From NCBI GenBank assembly GCA_025146135.1, contig CP102255.1, forward strand, positions 3,100,001 through 3,164,000: a DNA stretch of 64,000 bases, read 5' to 3'. The position numbers were made by a program, and so were the translations under genes. Source of the stretch: Anaerotruncus colihominis. GTDB taxonomy: Bacteria > Bacillota > Clostridia > Oscillospirales > Ruminococcaceae. This document shows, in pieces, positions 8,107 to 17,500 of the stretch. Numbering within the stretch: position 1 is the first letter of the stretch; every line of letters starts with the position of its first letter. Under the pieces are notes generated by a model, which did not search any database, was not told the DNA's origin, and saw only the letters and a list, made by a program, of their open reading frames with translations.

Positions 8107-8604
8107 TTATTCGTCCAGCAGCTCCCGCAGCTTATCGAGCCGTGGGTCGCGCTGGGAGCGGTCGCAGCCGCAATCCCCTTCGTTGAGATTTGCGCCGCAG
8201 ACAGGACAAAGCCCCTTGCAGCTTTCGACGCACAAGACCGAGGTGGGGAGTTCGAGGAGAATATCGGCGGTAGCCAGCTCTGCCAAATCAAGCTGCCCGT
8301 CCGATACTACTATATACTCATCGTTGTCCTCACGGTTCAGGGATAAAACCGCCGTGTGCGTGAATTCCAGATGCTGCGGGCGCGACAGCGGCGTAAGACA
8401 CCGATCGCATACCGCGCCGAGCACGAAATCCGCCTGATAGCCAATGCTGACGATCCCCGCACGGTTCTGCGCGCGCCCGGCGATCCTGACAGGGCCTTCA
8501 AACAGCCTGTCCCCGTGCCGCTTCACGTCCGCAAGGTCCACTTCGCCGGAAAAATCCTGCGCGCGGCCTGGATTGTCAAACAGCTCGGAAAGATCGACCT
8601 TCAT
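8107..8604 (-). CDS. yceD: DUF177 (YceD) protein
   Basis: This is a 165-aa member of the DUF177/YceD family, which is tied to large-subunit rRNA metabolism and almost invariably precedes rpmF. Cysteines CDRC in the middle and CPVCG with CGC near the C-terminus are typical of the Clostridial members. The start MKVDLSELFD has GGAG 8 nt upstream; a much longer in-frame extension passes through the promoter and is therefore not translated. Confidence 0.9.
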   Translation of the reverse strand: MKVDLSELFDNPGRAQDFSGEVDLADVKRHGDRLFEGPVRIAGRAQNRAGIVSIGYQADFVLGAVCDRCLTPLSRPQHLEFTHTAVLSLNREDNDEYIVVSDGQLDLAELATADILLELPTSVLCVESCKGLCPVCGANLNEGDCGCDRSQRDPRLDKLRELLDE

Positions 8605-8642
8605 ACTGCATACTCCGTTCAGGGTTCGATACTCAGGGACTG

Positions 8643-8677
8643 CATTTGCGGATTTGGACCCACTGCCCCCGCAAATG
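8643..8677 (-). promoter_or_regulatory. Hairpin in the 5' leader of yceD-rpmF
   Basis: CATTTGCGG and CCGCAAATG form a perfect 9-bp stem with a 17-nt loop, starting just after the expected transcription start. It could protect the transcript end or be a control site; nothing shows which. Confidence 0.5.
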
Positions 8678-8688
8678 TCACGAAGTTT

Positions 8689-8717
8689 ATTATACCCAAT
8701 TTTGTATTGCCTGTCAA
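8689..8717 (-). promoter_or_regulatory. Consensus sigma-A promoter of yceD-rpmF
   Basis: TTGACA, 17-bp spacer, TATAAT on the minus strand: a perfect match to the housekeeping consensus. Confidence 0.92.
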
Positions 8718-8865
8718 GATCTTCCCCATAAAACTTCACGGCGGTCCGTACACCGCGATGAACGCAAAACCACCTGCGCGCAAAGGGTACCCGCATCGCG
8801 TCCGGCCGCCCGTCGGGGGCAGGCAAACGGCGGGGAGACCTTTTTTCTGCGCAGAAGCACAGGGA

Positions 8866-8900
8866 AAAACCGCCGCGCCGCATTTTCATGCGGCGCGGCG
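8866..8900 (-). terminator. Terminator behind the P-loop gene and pgi
   Basis: A perfect 13-bp GC stem (CGCCGCGCCGCAT and its complement) with a 4-nt loop, followed on the minus strand by TTTTT. Confidence 0.92.
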
Positions 8901-8927
8901 TCAGATTATCCCGTTGTATCGCGCGGC

Positions 8928-9338
8928 TCAGATGATATACTGATGCACGCGCTCAGGCAGGTCGGATTTATCGCAGGAGACTGTAAACGTCATCGTCGCG
9001 CCGTTTTCGCCGAGCAGCCTGGCCAAACGGTCGATCATAACGGCAAACGCCTCGAAATCCTTGCCGCCGATTTTGAACGTGGCGTCGACGAACACCTCGG
9101 TAATATCGTAATTGCCTGCAAACAGGCCGCTGAAAAAGCCATAGAACATTTCAAAGCCGGAGACGGCGTAATCCTCAATATCGATCAAACGCGCCTGATG
9201 ACTCACGTCAAATTTGAGCGTGTTGCCCTTTTCAACGCAGACCACGTTTCCTTTCGAGGTTTTAACGGCGTCGTTGACCATGTCGATCAGCCTTTTGGTT
9301 TTGCCGGAACCCTTGTTGCCGACGATCAGCTTAATCAT
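8928..9338 (-). CDS. Small P-loop ATPase-like protein of unknown function
   Basis: The 136-aa protein opens with a clear Walker A, GNKGSGKT at residues 7-14, after a short beta strand, like small kinases or twitching-type ATPases. A candidate Walker B is EVFVDATF. I do not recognise a named family. It lies 50 nt behind pgi on the same strand, with GGGAGG before the ATG, so it is probably the second gene of a pgi operon ending at the strong terminator beyond. Whether it hydrolyses nucleotide is unknown. Confidence 0.75.
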   Translation of the reverse strand: MIKLIVGNKGSGKTKRLIDMVNDAVKTSKGNVVCVEKGNTLKFDVSHQARLIDIEDYAVSGFEMFYGFFSGLFAGNYDITEVFVDATFKIGGKDFEAFAVMIDRLARLLGENGATMTFTVSCDKSDLPERVHQYII

Positions 9339-9388
9339 ATGAAATTCCTCCCAATATATAAATTTTGGAATCCTGCTGCTTTTCTGTG

Positions 9389-10726
9389 TCAGCCGAGCTG
9401 CGCCTCCAGCGCCGCCCGCTCACTCTCATAGCCCGGCTTGCCGAGCAGTGCGAACATATTTTTCTTATAGCTCTCAACGCCCGGCTGGTCAAATGGATTG
9501 ACGCCGAGCAGATAGCCGCTGATTGCACACGCCTTTTCAAAGAAATAAACCATATAGCCGAATTCATGCTCGTTGATTTCGGGCACCTCAAGGAGCATAT
9601 TCGGGACGCCGCCCTGCGTATGCGCCAGCACCGTACCCTGCATCGCCTTGCGGTTGACAACCGACATGTTCTGATTCGACAGGAAATTCAACCCGTCCAG
9701 ATTTTCCGGATCGTCCTTCACAAAGAACTCTTTCGACGGCTTCTGGATATCGACAACCGTCTCAAAGAGCATCCGGCTGCCCTCCTGGATAAACTGACCC
9801 ATCGAATGCAGATCGGTCGAAAAGACGACGGACGCCGGGAAAATCCCCTTCTGGTCCTTGCCCTCGCTCTCGCCAAAAAGCTGCTTATACCATTCGTTCA
9901 TCATCGCAAACGCAGGCTCGTAGCTGACAAGCAGCTCGACCGCCTTGCCCTTGCGGTAAAGGATGTTGCGGTAAGCGGCGTACTTGTAGCAGTCGTTTGT
10001 GCACAGATCGTCGTTGTCGAGCGCCTTCATCGCATCGGCCGCGCCAGCCATGACGGCGTCGATATCGATGCCCGCGACAGCCATCGGCAGCAGGCCCACG
10101 GCCGTCAGCACGGAGTAGCGGCCGCCGACATCGTCGGCGATCACAAACGTCTCGTACCCTTCGCGGTCGGACAGCTCTTTGAGCGTGCCGCGCGCCTTGT
10201 CGGTCGTCGCGTAAATGCGGCTTTTCGCGCCGTCGCGGCCGTACCGCTGCTCAAGCAGCTCACGGAACACACGGAACGCGAGCGCCGGCTCGGTCGTGGT
10301 GCCGGATTTGGAGATAATGTTCACCGAAACGCGCTTGCCTTCGCACAGCGCGAGGATTGTGTTCAGATAATCGGGGCTGATGCTGTTGCCGACAAAATAG
10401 ATGTCAGGCGTGTCCTTTTTCAGGTTGTTATAATAGGGGCTGCGCAGCAATTCAAGCGCCGCGCGCGCGCCCAGATAGGAACCGCCGATCCCGATGACGA
10501 GCAGAATGTCGCTGTCCTCCCGGATGCGCGCCGCCGCCGCCTTGATCCGCGCGAATTCGCCGCGGTCATAGTCGGCGGGCAGCGTGGTCCAGCCGAGAAA
10601 ATCGTTTCCAAGTCCCGTTTTCTCGGACAGGACCCGGTGCGCCGCTTTTACCTGCGGCTCGATCGCCCGCAGTTCGTGTTCATTTACAAAGCCCTTGAGA
10701 TATTTGCTGTTCAGCTTGATTGCCAT
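9389..10726 (-). CDS. pgi: Glucose-6-phosphate isomerase
   Basis: Pgi interconverts glucose 6-phosphate and fructose 6-phosphate. The 445-aa length matches the short Bacillota form. Recognisable blocks are the sugar-phosphate site [14 protein letters not shown], the [15 protein letters not shown] phosphate loop, and the [14 protein letters not shown] motif near the C-terminus with the catalytic lysine. GGAAGG lies upstream of the chosen ATG. It has its own promoter in the gap behind the carboxypeptidase gene. Confidence 0.97.
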   Translation of the reverse strand: MAIKLNSKYLKGFVNEHELRAIEPQVKAAHRVLSEKTGLGNDFLGWTTLPADYDRGEFARIKAAAARIREDSDILLVIGIGGSYLGARAALELLRSPYYNNLKKDTPDIYFVGNSISPDYLNTILALCEGKRVSVNIISKSGTTTEPALAFRVFRELLEQRYGRDGAKSRIYATTDKARGTLKELSDREGYETFVIADDVGGRYSVLTAVGLLPMAVAGIDIDAVMAGAADAMKALDNDDLCTNDCYKYAAYRNILYRKGKAVELLVSYEPAFAMMNEWYKQLFGESEGKDQKGIFPASVVFSTDLHSMGQFIQEGSRMLFETVVDIQKPSKEFFVKDDPENLDGLNFLSNQNMSVVNRKAMQGTVLAHTQGGVPNMLLEVPEINEHEFGYMVYFFEKACAISGYLLGVNPFDQPGVESYKKNMFALLGKPGYESERAALEAQLG

Positions 10727-10805
10727 GTCCAGGACTTCCTTCCCATTTTTACGTTGTACAAATCGCACAATTCGACACGCGATGTATTCGGTCTTTCTTA
10801 CACAT

Positions 10806-10834
10806 ATTGTACCTGATTTGCACTTCTTTTTCAA
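10806..10834 (-). promoter_or_regulatory. Sigma-A promoter for pgi
   Basis: TTGAAA, 17-bp spacer, TACAAT on the minus strand, about 80 bp before the pgi start. Confidence 0.8.
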
Positions 10835-10865
10835 GCCTTTTCCTGTCATTCGGCGCAAAAAGCTT

Positions 10866-12041
10866 TCAGATCTGCACAAGCGCGCGCAGGAGCATACTCA
10901 GCGCGCGCGGCGCCGTCATCCGGTCGACCGCGTCGGCCGCGACAAGATCGTATTCGCACAGCTTGCTCCCTTCGATATGGACAACGACCCGTCCAAGCAG
11001 CTGCCCTGTCTCAACGGGCGCCTGTACGTCCGGCAGCAGCGTAACGTCCTGTTTGACCGCGTCCTTGTCGGCGGTACGTACGATCACATAGCCCGGCGTC
11101 TCGGACAAAACCCCGACCTGGGGTGCGACGCCGCCGCGCACCGGCACGGGCGCAAGCTCCTCCAGCGGCGGCAGCTCGACGCGCGTATAGTTTGCAAAAC
11201 CGTAGTCGAGCAGTCCGCGCGCCGCGGAAAACCGTTCCGCCGACGTGGGGCTGCCGAGCGTTACAGCGATGAGCGACAGGCCGCCGCGCGTCGCGCTCGC
11301 GCTCAGGCAGCTGCCTGCGCCGTCCGTCGTCCCGGTTTTAAGCCCCGTGCAGCCGTCGTAAAAACGCACCAGCTTATTTGTGTTGACAAGCTGCGTGGCT
11401 CCGCCGCGCAGCTCGGACATCCACGTGCCCGAATACTCTGTGATTTTCGGATAAGCAAGCAAAGCGCGGCTCATCGCCGCGATATCGCGCGCCGTCGTCA
11501 GATGTCCGTCGGCGTCAAGCCCCGTCGCATTGACAAAGTGCGTGTTCGTCATGCCAAGCTGTGCCGCCTTCTCGTTCATCAGGGCGACGAACGCCTCTTC
11601 GCTGCCCGCCACATGCTCGGCCAGCGCGACGGACGCGTCGTTGGCGCTCGAGATCGCGGCCGCCTTGAGCAGATCGTCGACCGAAAGCTGTTCGCCCGCT
11701 TTAAACCAGATCTGCGATCCGCCCATCGACTGCGCATGTTCGGAGCACGTCACCATGTCGCCAAGCGCGATCTGCCCGCTGTCGAGCGCCTCCATCACGA
11801 GCAGCAGCGTCATCACCTTTGTGATCGACGCGGGCGGCAATTGCTCGTCGGCGTTTTTTTCAAAAAGCACCCGTCCCGTGCTCTGTTCAATGAGAATCGC
11901 CGAACGGGCCGGCAGCGAATCGTCGGCCGCCGCGGCCGTTTCCAGCGCCGTCAAATCGGCTTCATCCTCCGCAAAGACCGGCGCCGCCGCCGCAAACATT
12001 ATGACTGCCGCCAGGAAAACAGCGGCGAGCTTTTTGGCCAT
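10866..12041 (-). CDS. D-alanyl-D-alanine carboxypeptidase (PBP5/DacF type)
   Basis: This is a secreted penicillin-binding protein that trims the terminal D-Ala from peptidoglycan stem peptides. A signal peptide ends near [10 protein letters not shown] (residues ~17-25). The three catalytic motifs are intact: SITK with Ser72, SAN at 132-134, and KTG at 235-237. A PBP5-type C-terminal beta domain follows. At 391 aa it is the usual size. There is no downstream partner; the pgi promoter starts 30 bp beyond the stop. A second, diverged carboxypeptidase is encoded at 22906. Confidence 0.94.
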   Translation of the reverse strand: MAKKLAAVFLAAVIMFAAAAPVFAEDEADLTALETAAAADDSLPARSAILIEQSTGRVLFEKNADEQLPPASITKVMTLLLVMEALDSGQIALGDMVTCSEHAQSMGGSQIWFKAGEQLSVDDLLKAAAISSANDASVALAEHVAGSEEAFVALMNEKAAQLGMTNTHFVNATGLDADGHLTTARDIAAMSRALLAYPKITEYSGTWMSELRGGATQLVNTNKLVRFYDGCTGLKTGTTDGAGSCLSASATRGGLSLIAVTLGSPTSAERFSAARGLLDYGFANYTRVELPPLEELAPVPVRGGVAPQVGVLSETPGYVIVRTADKDAVKQDVTLLPDVQAPVETGQLLGRVVVHIEGSKLCEYDLVAADAVDRMTAPRALSMLLRALVQI

Positions 12042-12265
12042 AGTCGCACACCTCTCGCATCGTCGTTCAGAGCCTGTTCGCAGGCCCCCGTGGTATCATA
12101 TGTATGCGCGGCGCGGGCCGAACATGTTTACGAACGAAGCTGCGAGGCTTAAAAAACGCGTTTCATCGCGTTCCAGCCCGGCGAATGCCGGCCCTGGGAA
12201 CAACGCTGCGGGCGGTCTGTACGGGGAGCATACGGATTTCGCGCTTTGTAAACCACAGCGGCACG

Positions 12266-12401
12266 CCAAACAAAAGGGCGCGGCAGTGCCGCGCCCTTTC
12301 CGCTGCTTTTGCGCACCGGATCTATAAAGGTGTGCCGCGGACCCCTCGCTCAGTCTGTGTGGGAAACAAGAAGCGGACATCTCTTACAAGGCCCGCGGCG
12401 C
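12266..12401 (-). ncRNA. Independently transcribed ~136-nt small RNA (6S-like candidate)
   Basis: A near-consensus minus-strand promoter is followed, with no open frame, by about 100 nt of folded sequence. It then ends in a 12-bp terminator stem (AAAGGGCGCGGC and its complement) with TTTTGTTT. The 5' end contains GCCGCGG, which pairs with CCGCGGC some 50 nt later and closes a large, weakly paired bubble. That single long hairpin with a bubble resembles 6S RNA, but I cannot verify a 6S consensus from memory. The promoter-RNA-terminator layout is the firm part. Confidence 0.62.
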
Positions 12402-12406
12402 CTACT

Positions 12407-12435
12407 ATTTTACCCCTGTTTTGTACTAAAATCAA
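12407..12435 (-). promoter_or_regulatory. Sigma-A promoter of the small RNA
   Basis: TTGATT, 17-bp spacer, TAAAAT on the minus strand. Confidence 0.75.
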
Positions 12436-12481
12436 GATGCAAACTTGTGATTTTCATATGATAAGGGATGACATCATGAGC

Positions 12482-12495
12482 GTCCGGTTACGGAC
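12482..12495. promoter_or_regulatory. Short inverted repeat before the XRE gene
   Basis: GTCCG-GTTA-CGGAC, 25 bp upstream of the regulator start. It is a possible autoregulatory operator; there is no direct evidence. Confidence 0.3.
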
Positions 12496-12520
12496 ACACC
12501 AGCGACATCGGGGGTGAACT

Positions 12521-12733
12521 ATGTATCGCTATCGCAGGCTGCGCGACCTGCGCGACGATCACGATATGGTGCAAAAGCAGGTCGCAGCCGTCCTTGGCAC
12601 GTCCCAAAAGCAGTACAGCCGGTGGGAAACCGGCACCAGCGAAATCCCTGCGCATCATCTGATCGCATTGGCGCGTTTTTACGGCGTAACAACCGATTAT
12701 CTGCTTGGACTCTCCGACAAGATGGAACCTTAA
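12521..12733 (+). CDS. XRE-family helix-turn-helix regulator
   Basis: The 70-aa protein is a single Cro/CI-type HTH domain. QKQVAAVLGTSQKQYSRWETG covers the two helices of the DNA-binding motif, and IPAHHLIALARFYGVTTDYLLGLSD is the usual closing region. There is no ligand-binding domain. Such one-domain regulators often bind next to their own gene; a small inverted repeat lies just upstream. GGGGGTG is the ribosome-binding site. It is convergent with the HPr-like gene and shares its terminator. The target is unknown. Confidence 0.88.
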   Translation: MYRYRRLRDLRDDHDMVQKQVAAVLGTSQKQYSRWETGTSEIPAHHLIALARFYGVTTDYLLGLSDKMEP

Positions 12734-12748
12734 AAAGCCCTGAAACTC

Positions 12749-12780
12749 AAAAAAGCGGCCGCTTGGGCGGCCGCTTTTTT
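12749..12780. terminator. Bidirectional terminator between XRE and HPr-like genes
   Basis: A 14-bp perfect stem AAAAAAGCGGCCGC/GCGGCCGCTTTTTT with a TTGG loop serves both convergent genes. Confidence 0.93.
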
Positions 12781-12823
12781 CATGCGGGGAGCGCCCCCGC
12801 TGTCTGTGCCTTCTATCCGGCGG

Positions 12824-13054
12824 TCATTCAATGATGAACGGCTTTACCTCGCCAAGGAACTCGGGGCAATTGTCCGCGTAAATCTCCATCTTGATCGGTT
12901 TGGACAGATCGAGCGAGAAAATGCCCATGATCGACTTCGCGTCGACGGCATAGCGCCCGGAGATGAGATCAACATCGAAATCGTACTTCGAGACGGTGTT
13001 GACAAAGCTTTTCACATCGTTGATGGTGTCGAGCCTGATAATCACTGATTTCAT
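12824..13054 (-). CDS. HPr-like protein lacking the phosphorylatable histidine
   Basis: The 76-aa product aligns with HPr/Crh of the phosphotransferase system. AVDAKSIMGIFSLDLSKPI matches the region around regulatory Ser46 (here Ser41). The NxxGLHARPA loop that carries His15 is replaced by LDTINDVKSFVN, with no histidine. It therefore cannot pass phosphate to EII proteins through His15 but could still be phosphorylated by HPr kinase, as Crh is in Bacillus. AAGGAGG precedes the ATG. It is monocistronic with its own strong promoter. Confidence 0.85.
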   Translation of the reverse strand: MKSVIIRLDTINDVKSFVNTVSKYDFDVDLISGRYAVDAKSIMGIFSLDLSKPIKMEIYADNCPEFLGEVKPFIIE

Positions 13055-13111
13055 TCGTTATGTCCTCCTTCTTCTGAACATATGACTTATTTCTGTTTTT
13101 CCTACAATTCC

Positions 13112-13140
13112 ACTATATCAGCGCCCATTCTTTAAGTCAA
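13112..13140 (-). promoter_or_regulatory. Sigma-A promoter of the HPr-like gene
   Basis: TTGACT, 17-bp spacer, TATAGT on the minus strand. Its -35 lies 7 bp from the -35 of the divergent mtaB promoter. Confidence 0.82.
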
Positions 13141-13147
13141 CTGCTTA

Positions 13148-13176
13148 TTGTATTTGTTTTAGAAATTCATTATAAT
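13148..13176 (+). promoter_or_regulatory. Sigma-A promoter of mtaB-purL
   Basis: TTGTAT, 17-bp spacer, TATAAT, 84 bp before the mtaB start. Confidence 0.78.
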
Positions 13177-13259
13177 ATGTGTATCCTGCCGCATCGCGCG
13201 GCTTGTTTGTTGTGCAACATGCACATGCAAATTCAGTCGAATTTGGACGGAGTGTATAA

Positions 13260-14585
13260 ATGAAAGCTGCCTTTTACACCCTGGGCTGCAAGGTGAACCA
13301 GTACGAGGCGCAGATCCTCGCGCAGCAGTTCGCCGACGCCGGCTACGAAATTGTGCCGCCGGAAGCGCCCGCCGACGTCTATGTCGTCAATTCCTGCACC
13401 GTCACCGCCTCCGGCGACCAGAAAACGCGCCGCGTGCTGCGCCGTTTCCGCACGCTTTGCCCGGACGCCACCGTCGTGCTGACGGGCTGTTACCCGCAGG
13501 CGTTCCCGGACGACGCCGCGCGCCTGGCCGAAGCCGACGTGATCGCCGGCGCGCGCGACCGCGCGGCCCTCGTCGAGCTTGTGCGCCGGGCGCGCGAAAC
13601 GCGCGGGCGCATCGTCGCCGTCGCGCCGCACGAGCGCGGCGAGCCGTTCGAGCCGATGCGCGCGGCCGCCTTCCGCGAGCGCACGCGCGCCTTCGTCAAA
13701 ATCGAGGACGGCTGCGACCGCTACTGCGCCTACTGCATCATCCCGCAGGCGCGCGGCCCCGTGCGCTCCAAGCCGCCCGGGGAGCTGCGCGCCGAGCTTG
13801 AAGGGCTGGCGCGCGCCGGCTACCGCGAGGCGGTGCTTGTCGGGATCAACCTGCCGTCCTACGGGCGCGAGCTTGGGCTGCGCCTGATCGACGCGGTGGA
13901 GCTTGCCTGCGCGGTCGGCGGCATCGAACGCGTGCGGCTCGGCTCGCTCGAGCCGGAGCTGCTCACCGACGACGATATCGCGCGCATGGCGCGGCAGCCA
14001 AAGCTCTGCCCGCAGTTTCACCTGTCGCTGCAAAGCGGCTGCGACGCGACGCTTGCGCGCATGCGCCGCCACTATGACACCGCCGAATACATGCGGATCG
14101 TGCGGGCGCTGCGCGCGCATTTTGAAAACTGTGCGATCACAACCGACGTGATGGTCGGCTTTCCCGGCGAAACGGACGCGGAATTTGGGCAGTCGCTCTG
14201 CTTTGTCGAATCGCTCGGGCTTGCAAAGGCCCACGTGTTCGCCTATTCGCGCCGCCCAGGCACGCGCGCGGCGGACATGCCCGGCCAGCTTCCGGGCGCT
14301 GTCAAGGAGGCGCGCAGCGCGCGCATGATCGAAGCGACGGACCGCACGCGCGCCGCCTTCCTGGCCGGGCAGGCCGGGCGAACGGTCGGCGTGCTCTTTG
14401 AGACGCGCGACGGCGGCGCGTTCGACGGATATGCCGAAAATTACACGCCTGTGCGCGTCTTTACCGACGAGGACCTGCGCGGCCAAATCCGCCGCGTTCT
14501 GATCACATCCGCCGACGGCGCCCGGTGTGTGGGCACGCTTGCGCCGGACGCGCGGCACGACTGTATGTTGGAGGGAAACACATGA
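13260..14585 (+). CDS. mtaB: tRNA t6A37 methylthiotransferase MtaB
   Basis: MtaB inserts a methylthio group into t6A at position 37 of tRNAs. The 441-aa protein has the three expected parts. The N-terminal UPF0004 domain has cysteines in GCKVNQYE, NSCTVT and TGCYPQ. The radical-SAM domain has CDRYCAYC. A C-terminal TRAM-like region follows. The GC content at third codon positions is very high here and in purL. The stop overlaps the purL start (ATGA), so the two are translationally coupled, which is an unusual pairing by function. Confidence 0.95.
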   Translation: MKAAFYTLGCKVNQYEAQILAQQFADAGYEIVPPEAPADVYVVNSCTVTASGDQKTRRVLRRFRTLCPDATVVLTGCYPQAFPDDAARLAEADVIAGARDRAALVELVRRARETRGRIVAVAPHERGEPFEPMRAAAFRERTRAFVKIEDGCDRYCAYCIIPQARGPVRSKPPGELRAELEGLARAGYREAVLVGINLPSYGRELGLRLIDAVELACAVGGIERVRLGSLEPELLTDDDIARMARQPKLCPQFHLSLQSGCDATLARMRRHYDTAEYMRIVRALRAHFENCAITTDVMVGFPGETDAEFGQSLCFVESLGLAKAHVFAYSRRPGTRAADMPGQLPGAVKEARSARMIEATDRTRAAFLAGQAGRTVGVLFETRDGGAFDGYAENYTPVRVFTDEDLRGQIRRVLITSADGARCVGTLAPDARHDCMLEGNT

Positions 14586-17500
14586 GCGTCTATCGCATCT
14601 ACGTGGAAAAAAAGCAACCCTTTGCCGTCGAGGCGGCCGGCGTGCTCGCCGACATCCGCACCGTTCTGGGGCTTGGCTGTGTCGAGCGTGTGCGCATCCT
14701 CAATCGCTATGACGTCGAGCATATCGACGAAGCCGACTTCCAAAGCGCGCGCAGCACCATTTTTTCCGAGCCGCAGGTCGACCTGACCTACGACGAGCTG
14801 CCCGCGCCGGCCGAAAACGAGCGCGTGTTCGCCGTCGAATACCTGCCCGGCCAGTTCGACCAGCGCGCCGATTCGTGCGCGCAGTGCATCGCGCTCGCCT
14901 TTGCAAAGCCGCGGCCGGCCGTGCGCACGGCGCGCGTATTTATCCTGTCCGGCCAAATCGGCGGCGAGGCGCTCGAGCAGATCGAGCGATACCTTGTCAA
15001 CCCGGTCGAAAGCCGCCTTGCCTCGCTTGAAAAGCCAAAGACGCTCGATACGCGCTATGATATCCCGACGACGGTCGAGACGCTCGACGGCTTTACAGAG
15101 CTTGACGCGGCGGGGCTGCGCGGCTTTGTCGAACAGTACGGCCTGGCGATGGACGAAAGCGACATCGCCTTCTGCCAGGACTACTTTAAAAATACGGAGC
15201 GCCGCGACCCGACGATCACGGAGATCCGCATGATCGACACCTACTGGTCGGACCACTGCCGCCATACGACGTTTTTGACGCACATTGAAAACGTGCGCAT
15301 CGAAACGCCTTACATCCGCGAGAGCTTCGAAAAATATCAAAAGCTGCGCGCAGAGCTTTACGCCGACAAGGACAAGCCGATGACGCTGATGGACCTGGCT
15401 GTGATCGGCGCGAAGGCGCTGCGGGCGCAGGGTTTGCTCGGCGATCTCGACGAAAGCGAGGAAATCAATGCCTGTTCCGTGAAAATCAAGGTCGACGTCG
15501 ACGGCGAGGACCAGGACTGGCTGCTCATGTTCAAAAACGAAACGCACAACCACCCGACGGAGATCGAGCCGTTCGGCGGCGCGGCGACCTGCCTGGGCGG
15601 CGCGATCCGCGACCCGCTTTCCGGGCGCAGCTATGTCTATCAGGCGATGCGTGTGACCGGCGCGGCCGACCCGACCGTCCCGCTGTCCGAAACGCTGCCC
15701 GGCAAGCTGCCGCAGCGTAAAATCGTCACGACGGCCGCTGCGGGGTACAGCTCCTACGGCAACCAGATCGGGCTGGCGACCGGCCACGTCGCGGAGGTCT
15801 ATCATCCCGGCTACGCGGCCAAGCGCCTTGAAATCGGCGCGGTCATCGGCGCGGCGCCGGCCGCGCATGTCGTGCGCGAGCGCCCCGTGCCGGGCGACAT
15901 TGTGATCCTGCTCGGCGGGCGCACGGGGCGCGACGGCTGCGGCGGCGCGACCGGCTCGTCGAAATCGCACACGCTCCAATCGCTCGAAAGCTGCGGGGCC
16001 GAGGTGCAGAAGGGCAACCCGCCGATCGAGCGCAAGCTTCAGCGCCTGTTTAGAAACGGCGAGGCCACGCGCATGATCCGCCGCTGCAACGATTTCGGCG
16101 CGGGCGGCGTATCCGTGGCCGTCGGCGAGCTGGCCGACGGGCTGCGCATCAACCTGGACGCCGTGCCGAAAAAATACGACGGCCTCGACGGCACGGAGCT
16201 TGCCATCTCCGAATCGCAGGAGCGCATGGCCGTCGTCGTCGCGCCGGAGCATGTCGAACCGTTCATCGCGCTTGCGCGCGCCGAGAACCTCGAGGCGACC
16301 GTCGTCGCCGAGGTGACGGCCGAGCCGCGTCTCGTGATGGACTGGAACGGCCGGAAAATTGTCGATCTGTCGCGCGCCTTTCTCAATTCAAACGGCGCGC
16401 CCAAGCGTACCGACATCGAAATCGAGCCGCCGCTCGCCTATGCGCGCCCCCGGTCGGAAGCGCCGCTGCGTGAAAAATGGCTTTCCATGATGGGCGATCT
16501 CAATGTCTGCTCCCAGAAGGGCCTTGTCGAGCGGTTTGATTCCACAATCGGCGCGGGCACCGTATTGATGCCGTTCGGTGGTGAAGCGCAGCTGACGCCC
16601 GCGCAGGCGATGGCCGCGAAAATCCCGGTGCCCGGCGGCGAAACGACGACCGTCTCGCTGATGGGGTGGGGCTTTAATCCCGGCGCCTGCGCGGCCAGCC
16701 CCTATCACGGGGCGATGGACGCGGTGGTGGAATCCGTCGCGAAGATCGTCGCGGCCGGCGGCAGCCGCCGGCGCTGCTGGCTGACGTTCCAGGAATACTT
16801 TGAGCGCACAAAGAACGACCCGAAGCGTTGGGGCAAGCCGATGGCCGCGCTGCTCGGCGCGCTTGAGGCGCAGCTTCAGCTTGGGATCGGTTCGATCGGC
16901 GGGAAGGACTCCATGTCCGGTACGTTCGAATCGCTCGACGTGCCGCCGACGCTCGTCTCCTTCGCCGTATCCGTCGCCAACCAGGCGAATATCATCTCCC
17001 CTGAATTTAAACATGCGGGCAGCCGTGTCTACCTGCTCGCGCCCGCGTATGACGAATACCGTCTGCCGGTCTTTGAATCGGTCAAGGCGGTCTTTGACAC
17101 CGTCGAGCGCCTGATCGCCGAAAAGCGCGTTGTTTCCGCCTGGACGCTTGGCTACGGCGGGGTGTGCGAGGGCGTCACAAAGATGTGCTTCGGCAACCGC
17201 CTCGGCTTCGACTTTGCGGCGACCTTCGACGACGCCGCCCTGTTCGAGCCGATGTACGGCGCGTTCCTGCTCGAAGCGCCCGAGCCGATCGAAGGGCTTG
17301 CATGCATCGGGACCGTTTCGCCCGCCTACACGATCCGCTACGGCTTCGACCTTCTGCCGCTCGACGATATCCAGGAGGAATGGGAGGAGCGGTTGCAGCC
17401 CGTGTTCCCATATCTCAAGCCGACCGGCGGCAGCGCGCCCGTATACAGCGCCGCGCCGGCCGCGCCGCAGCGCGCGGCCGTATCCGTCGCACGCCCGCGC

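Noticed and set aside
10584-12152. 522-codon open frame antisense to pgi and the carboxypeptidase
   Set aside because: It overlaps two well-supported genes and the pgi promoter; the product is Arg/His-rich and motif-free.
14400-14600. Purine riboswitch controlling purL
   Set aside because: purL overlaps mtaB by 4 nt; there is no leader, and none of the riboswitch core is seen before mtaB.
14441-16252. 603-codon open frame antisense to mtaB/purL
   Set aside because: Same effect: GC-rich third positions keep the opposite frame open. The product is Arg/Ala/Val-rich without domains.
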